NCBI GenBank assembly: GCA_030374805.1
Contig: JARGSG010000091.1
Location: 186,001-250,000, forward strand
Length of the DNA stretch: 64,000 nucleotides
Source of the DNA: Gracilaria gracilis
Taxonomy: Eukaryota > Rhodophyta > Florideophyceae > Gracilariales > Gracilariaceae
Direction of reading: 5' to 3'
Shown here: piece by piece, positions 58,635 through 64,000 of the stretch
Layout of the letters: each line of letters opens with the position of its first letter
Numbering within the stretch: position 1 is the first letter of the stretch
Translations under genes and position numbers: made by a program
The notes under the pieces: generated by a model
Database searches by the model: none
Seen by the model: the letters and a program-made list of their open reading frames with translations, nothing else
What the model was told of the DNA's origin: nothing

Positions 58635-59448
58635 GTTTGGGCGTGGTGCCAATTGCTTCGGCACTGCGCACTTGGAGGCGGTGCGGTGCGGCGCGCGCTA
58701 CGCCGCCGCTGCGCCATATCGCCGCTGCGCCATATCGCCGCTGCGCACACTTTTCAATAAAAAAAGTTGCAAAGTCGGCCACAACTTTTGCCCAAAATTC
58801 AAATGTGAACGCCGCCGCCACCCAAGTTCCCGAGCCCCATCGGCTGCATGCTCGCCGCCGCCCGCTCGGGCCAGCCTTCCTCACGGCCAGCGCGTAATGA
58901 TATCACGAGTGAGAAGCGCCATCGTTCCATCCACTTCCGTAGCGCATCAGCGTCGGCGCGCACCGATAGGACCTCCGTTCCAGCCGCAAACCCCGTCCCC
59001 AACTGCGCCTATTGCTCACGTGCACTTCTCTCTCCCCCTGCCGCAGCGCCACGCCGCTGCTGCCGCCTCTGGGGCGCAACCAATTCCCCCGCCACAGCTG
59101 TAGCAACACACAACATCCCGTTGCTAACCGTTCTGTAATAGCCTGCATCGCAACCCAACCACTCCATGTCATACTAACGTTGTCCTGCCGCACATGGCCC
59201 GCAGCTCTCATCCTCAACCACCTCCTGCTCTTCCGCGCGCGTCCTACATTGCGACCGCCCTCGCATATCATCAAAGTCGGCCACACGCGCCAAAACACGC
59301 CGCCAGCCCTTCCTCGCACTTGTAGTATCACCAGCCCCAGAGCATCACTCTCTGCACTTTACGCAGCCGTAGCCGTGGCCGGCGTCCATCTCGCCCGCAG
59401 CACATGTACACCATGTATTGTAGCCGTATGTCAACCCGTGCCATTCAC
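58635..59448. repeat. Upstream part of the first duplicated block
   Basis: Three near-copies of a 16-bp unit, CGCCGCTGCGCCATAT, lie at about 58701-58743. From about 58790 the sequence is related to the region starting near 61650 and again near 62130, at moderate identity with indels. This is the diverged part of a tandem segmental duplication. No gene is supported. Confidence 0.6.
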
Positions 59449-60617
59449 GCGTCATCATCCTCAAATGTCACCACGCACTGTGTGCTGCCTCTTGAGAAGC
59501 TTCCATGCAACTCGAGTGGTACGCCAACTGAATCCCTTGCCCATGTGACAAACCTCTTCCTCACTCACCAAAAATAAACTTGCCACTTGGCCTCCTCTTC
59601 GAATTGCCATTCGTACCAAAAGCGTTCCCCCTCACCTGTTCTCGCTCACATTGTAATTAACATCCCCGACGCCGCCGCCGCCCCGGAGCCACGCCCCGGA
59701 GCCACGCCCCGGAGCCATTTCTCTACTTAACACCCCCCACCACAACCCCAACAGCTTCCCCCGACTCCCTCGCCGCCAGTATGTCTTTGACAGAAAGCCC
59801 AAACTACTTTCCCGTGCCCAAAATGCTTTCGTGTTGTTTCAAACCATCTTCTCAACCTGATCCCAGTCCGCGCCACCCTTCACATCACCCAACCACTGCC
59901 CCTTCTCGCGGGGGGTGCGACCCGCACGACGACACACTGTCGTTCTGCGACGTGCCTTCGCTCTCTTGGCATTCTCAGGAGAGAGACGTGGTCATCGGTG
60001 AAATCTTTCAACAAGATCCATGCCACAGCGAGAGCGCATTCGGCCCAATTGAACTCGAGTACCCAACTCCGGAAGCGCCCGTCAGTGGTGAAACTCGGGT
60101 GGAGTCGTGCTTTGATGGCGTCAAATTGCGTCTCAATGACCATTGGTACACGGAGCTTGACTGGCGCGGTTCTGGGATCAAGCACGCCGCTTTGGCCTTG
60201 CCGGAGCAGCGTGCACCCAAACGGCGGCGCTTTGGCAATCACAACATGTCATTCAGCCGTCGTTGGTCCGCAAAGCGCCCTGCGCTAGAGGATCTCAACC
60301 ACCGTCCGGCCAAGCAGCTGCGGTCCTGGATCAGCCGTATCTGGACCAAGTGACGGAGCTGAAGGCGCATTACCTGTCGGTTGTTGCGTTCTGAGGCTCT
60401 GACAGCCGTGCGATTGCACAACGGACCAACTTGGAGGTTGTGGTCACAACACCACTGTGACACACGCTGCGCTCTGCGCGGTGTGGGTCGCTTTTGCCCA
60501 ATTGGGCTGCCTAGCGAATTGCGCCTCGCGGCGTGTTCACTGGGCGGCTGGGGCGACTGAAGCGGTGCCACGAGGCACTGTTTTGGTGGCTGCAACTTTC
60601 TTTTGATCGTAGCAGTT
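59449..60617. repeat. First copy of the almost identical core of the tandem duplication
   Basis: This stretch matches 62832-64000 with only a handful of differences by eye. It includes the 190-aa gene and flanking non-coding DNA. Just upstream of the gene is a triple repeat of GGAGCCACGCCCC (about 59689-59720). The second copy runs into the window edge, so its full length is unknown. Confidence 0.85.
59781..60353 (+). CDS. Unknown 190-aa protein, first paralogue
   Basis: A frame from the ATG at 59781. The N-terminal third is rich in Ser, Pro and His (SPRHPSHHPTTAPS) after CCF near residue 18. The middle is acidic (ERDVVIGEIFQQDPCHSES). The C terminus is basic with a nuclear-localisation-like PKRRRF (146-151) and a Trp/Arg-rich end (RSWISRIWTK). 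I recognise no domain. The second copy at 63165 differs at three residues (P22Q, I90M, E93D). The conserved frame in both copies supports a real gene, though three differences cannot say how strong selection is. Confidence 0.65.
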   Translation: MSLTESPNYFPVPKMLSCCFKPSSQPDPSPRHPSHHPTTAPSRGGCDPHDDTLSFCDVPSLSWHSQERDVVIGEIFQQDPCHSESAFGPIELEYPTPEAPVSGETRVESCFDGVKLRLNDHWYTELDWRGSGIKHAALALPEQRAPKRRRFGNHNMSFSRRWSAKRPALEDLNHRPAKQLRSWISRIWTK

Positions 60618-63164
60618 ATCTCTACAAACGAGTCAGCCGCTTATGGTATGAGTTTGTGGATATAGCTCACTCATTCTAACGATCTCTGGACCACTTCACG
60701 TGACCGTGACATACAAACAACTGATTGGTGTGTTGTACGTCACAGTCACGTGAATTAGCCCACAGATCGCTCGATTGAGTACGGCAATTGCTACACGGTA
60801 CCTTCATATGTCAAGTTCTTCACAAAACCTCGTACTGTACACATCTACAACCATCACAGTTCAACACACTTGTTCCCCTTTCATTCAGCACTGCCCAAAA
60901 ACGTCTAACTCGAACAGCCAACACCAGTGACATTGTCAATTTCAAATCCTAGTTGTAGCACATGTGTTATTGTGGTATGCTCTTGTATTCTGCAGTTCCT
61001 CCTGCACTCCGGTGGTGGTGGAGAGTAATGCTCCACCACCACCTGGTCATATTTAATATGAAAAGCCTCAACAGATGAAGTTTCCAACGTTCTAGTTTCA
61101 AAGACAGGTATAAAGCCCAATACTTCTCAAGTCCAAAGCGATGTCAACTCCATGTGCCATGCCCAATTCAATTTCACAAACACCAGAAGAGGCCGTAGGA
61201 GCTACGGTTTACATACTGTTCAGGGGACTTGTAACACTGAAGGTTAATGATGAAGGTCTGCTTAACTGTCACAAACAGAGAGCTGCCTCCATCACGTTTT
61301 ACATCGCTACACATCTACTGCTGTATTGGATACATCTGGAAGATATCTGGAAGATCTATCGCTAGATAATATGGTTACAATATGATAAAGAGAAAGCTTG
61401 AAGTGGCTTGCAGTGGCTTGTAGTCTTTCTGTGACACCCTCCGTGGCCCTACACGTACCATAGCTTTACAGCACTTAGTTTCAAACAAACTTCAATTCAA
61501 ATTGCTTGTGCTTGTGACTACCAACGGTACCGTCGGTACCAATTCCCTCGGCGCCCTCAAACTGAACCTTAAACGCACGAATATCATGGCCGTTTACTAA
61601 ACTAACGGCTGACATGAACAGAACGTCTAGCTTGCAAAGTGAAAGGAGAGCAAAAATTCAAATGTCAATGCCGGCGCCACCCCTTCCCCAGTCCTATCCA
61701 TCGCAACTCGCCAGCTGCATGCGCGCGCACCCCCAACGACCGCAGCGGGTGTTCCCGCGCGCAGAGCGCTTCGCTCTCACCGTTCTGCAACAACGCACAC
61801 AACACCAGCGATAAGCGCCATCATTCGCTCCACATTCGTACCTCATCAGCGCACCCTCCCCCGCCGCACTCCACGCCGCGGCTGCCGCCTCTTTCGTGTT
61901 CTCCACGTCGCCGCCCGCAAGCGCCCAGCCAGCCCCATCGCAACTTGCCGGCTGCATTCTCTCGCACTGGCGCGCGCCAACCACCGCAGCCACTAACTCT
62001 ACCAACGCTACCACCCGCAGCGTGCTTCACACTCATCGTACCGCTCGTCGTCCGCGCACATTCCGACCGCGTCAACCTCTCCCACTCACACCGTTCCCGC
62101 CTCGCACAATAAATCCAACCCACCCGCACGCATCAGCCTTTCCAAAAGCCAGCGCGCATAAGCTCATGAGAGGCGCCATTGTTCGGTCCGCATTCGTAGC
62201 TAATCTGCGCGCACCGATTGTACCCCATTCCAGGTGCACACTGTCCTCAACTGTGCCTATTTCTCACGCGAACTTCTCTCCGCTCGCCACATCTCCACGC
62301 AGCTGCCCTACCGCCCCTTCCACACAACCATTTCACAGTCACAGCTGTAGCAACACACCATCAAGTTGCCAACCGTTGTGTGAAAGTCTGCATCGCAACC
62401 CAACCATTCCAGCTCTATAACATATTAACGTTGTCCTGCCTCACTGTAGTGGCAGGTGCCGCTCTTCCCTCCAGCTCACTACACTCACACGGGCCGCATC
62501 TCCCATCTCCAAGCACAACCTGCTATTTCGCCCACGTCCTATATTGCGCCCACCCCTCGCATACCGTATACATCCGCGCCGCACCCCAAACACGCCGTCA
62601 GCCCTTCCTCACACTTGTAGTATCACCAGCCCGAGAGTATCACCCTCTGCACTTTACGCAGCCGTATCCTTGGCCCACATCCATCTCGCCCGCTGCACAC
62701 GTACCGCATGTATTCTACCCATATGTCAATCTGTGCCATTCATCGCACACCATCAGCCTGGTCTGTTGTGCAATACTCAACACGGTGTTCTCAACATCTT
62801 CACAGTATCAAGTTCATACCACCAACTGCACGCGTCATCATCCTCAAATGTCACCACGCACTGTGTGCTGCCTCTTGAGAAGCTTCCATGCAACTCGAAT
62901 GGTACGCCAACTGAATCCCTTGCCCATGTGACAAACCTCTTCCTCACTCACCAAAAATAAACTTGCCACTTGGCCTCCTCTTCGAATTGTCATTCGTACC
63001 AAAAGCGTTCCCCCTCACCTGTTCTCGCTCACATTGTAATTAACATCCCCGACGCCGCCGCCGCCCCGGAGCCACGCCCCGGAGCCACGCCCCGGAGCCA
63101 TTTCTCTACTTAACACCCCCCACCACACCCCCCAACAGCTTCCCCCGACTCCCTCGCCGCCAGT
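60618..63164. other. Spacer between the two 190-aa genes, with hairpins and diverged duplicated DNA
   Basis: 60668-60782 forms a long imperfect hairpin whose arms begin TTCACGTGAC near 60695 and end GTCACGTGAA near 60754. 61011-61043 is a perfect 13-bp hairpin GGTGGTGGTGGAG / CTCCACCACCACC. From about 61650 the sequence repeats, at lower identity, the DNA upstream of the first gene. 62832-63164 is nearly identical to 59449-59780. No further gene is supported; small frames at 61614-62420 lie in C-rich sequence. Confidence 0.5.
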
Positions 63165-64000
63165 ATGTCTTTGACAGAAAGCCCAAACTACTTTCCCGTG
63201 CCCAAAATGCTTTCGTGTTGTTTCAAACAATCTTCTCAACCTGATCCCAGTCCGCGCCACCCTTCACATCACCCAACCACTGCCCCTTCTCGCGGGGGGT
63301 GCGACCCGCACGACGACACACTGTCGTTCTGCGACGTGCCTTCGCTCTCTTGGCATTCTCAGGAGAGAGACGTGGTCATCGGTGAAATCTTTCAACAAGA
63401 TCCATGCCACAGCGAGAGCGCATTCGGCCCAATGGAACTCGACTACCCAACTCCGGAAGCGCCCGTCAGTGGTGAAACTCGGGTGGAGTCGTGCTTTGAT
63501 GGCGTCAAATTGCGTCTCAATGACCATTGGTACACGGAGCTTGACTGGCGCGGTTCTGGGATCAAGCACGCCGCTTTGGCCTTGCCGGAGCAGCGTGCAC
63601 CCAAACGGCGGCGCTTTGGCAATCACAACATGTCATTCAGCCGTCGTTGGTCCGCAAAGCGCCCTGCGCTAGAGGATCTCAACCACCGTCCGGCCAAGCA
63701 GCTGCGGTCCTGGATCAGCCGTATCTGGACCAAGTGACGGAGCTGAAGGCGCATTACCTGTCGGTTGTTGCGTCCTGAGGCTCTGACAGCCGTGCGATTG
63801 CACAACGGACCAACTTGGAGGTTGTGGTCACAATACCACTGTGACACACGCTGCGCTCTGCGCGGTGTGGGTCGCTTTTGCCCAATTGGGCTGCCTAGCG
63901 AATTGCGCCTCGCGGCGTGTTCACTGGGCGGCTGGGGCGACTGAAGCGGTGCCACGAGGCACTGTTTTGGTGGCTGCAACTTTCTTTTGATCGTAGCAGT
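62832..64000. repeat. Second copy of the duplicated core, cut by the window edge
   Basis: Matches 59449-60617 at an offset of 3,383-3,384 bp. It runs to the end of the window, so the true right boundary of the duplication cannot be seen. Confidence 0.85.
63165..63737 (+). CDS. Unknown 190-aa protein, second paralogue
   Basis: The same frame as at 59781, 3,384 bp downstream in the same orientation. It has Q22, M90 and D93 where the first copy has P22, I90 and E93. All three coding differences I could find change the protein; I found no silent one. The promoter-proximal repeats and the 3' flank are also almost identical, pointing to recent duplication or gene conversion. Confidence 0.65.
   Translation: MSLTESPNYFPVPKMLSCCFKQSSQPDPSPRHPSHHPTTAPSRGGCDPHDDTLSFCDVPSLSWHSQERDVVIGEIFQQDPCHSESAFGPMELDYPTPEAPVSGETRVESCFDGVKLRLNDHWYTELDWRGSGIKHAALALPEQRAPKRRRFGNHNMSFSRRWSAKRPALEDLNHRPAKQLRSWISRIWTK

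Overview
This is nuclear DNA of an intron-poor eukaryote. It carries conserved eukaryotic genes in single open frames (26S proteasome RPN1, an OSCA/TMEM63 channel, a BET1-type SNARE, a copine-like protein). Around them lie a Ty3/gypsy chromovirus, PIF/Harbinger elements and Crypton-type tyrosine recombinase genes. TATA-like boxes sit about 90-115 bp before several start codons. Few introns, dense mobile DNA and a TIR-NB-ARC-WD40 receptor would suit an alga (a red alga is my guess) or another protist. The sequence alone does not fix the lineage.

Layout: 1-5732 is a Harbinger-type transposase gene running off the left edge, split by a young Ty3/gypsy element (469-5670) with LTRs identical by eye. 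5.7-7.4 kb is decayed DNA. 7425-11417 is a large TIR-NB-ARC-WD40 immune-receptor-like gene. 12826-15156 is a Harbinger element with clear inverted repeats and TAA target duplications but broken genes. 15.6-29.2 kb is the most unusual part: two copies of a split Crypton (a tyrosine recombinase and, diverging from it, a separate GCR1_C-like DNA-binding protein) lie among tandem arrays of DNA hairpins. Stem sequences differ between hairpins while a five-base loop closed by GG/CC (usually CTCGT or CTTGT) recurs. The order appears twice: 160-bp-type array, recombinase, DNA-binding gene, second hairpin array, small cargo-like gene. A third 160-bp-type array follows. 29.35-30.88 kb is a probable non-autonomous element bounded by short inverted repeats and palindromes.

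31965-37037 is a bacterial-style RHS/YD-repeat gene, diverging from an unknown 366-aa gene (38595-39695); palindromes and a tRNA-like sequence lie nearby. 40.9-42.5 kb encodes an orphan membrane protein. 44.25-44.62 kb encodes a secreted peptide precursor rich in arginine and cysteine. 45.0-47.1 kb is a second two-gene Harbinger-like element with tail-to-tail overlapping genes. From 48.6 kb onward housekeeping genes dominate: RPN1, copine-like, OSCA/TMEM63, a small membrane protein and a BET1-like SNARE. The window ends in a tandem duplication of about 3.38 kb carrying two almost identical 190-aa genes of unknown function.

The main candidate for a new system is the association of split Cryptons with hairpin arrays. 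It recalls integrons, where a tyrosine recombinase acts on folded attC hairpins. That functional link is inference; the arrays, the loop motif and the repeated order are visible in the sequence.
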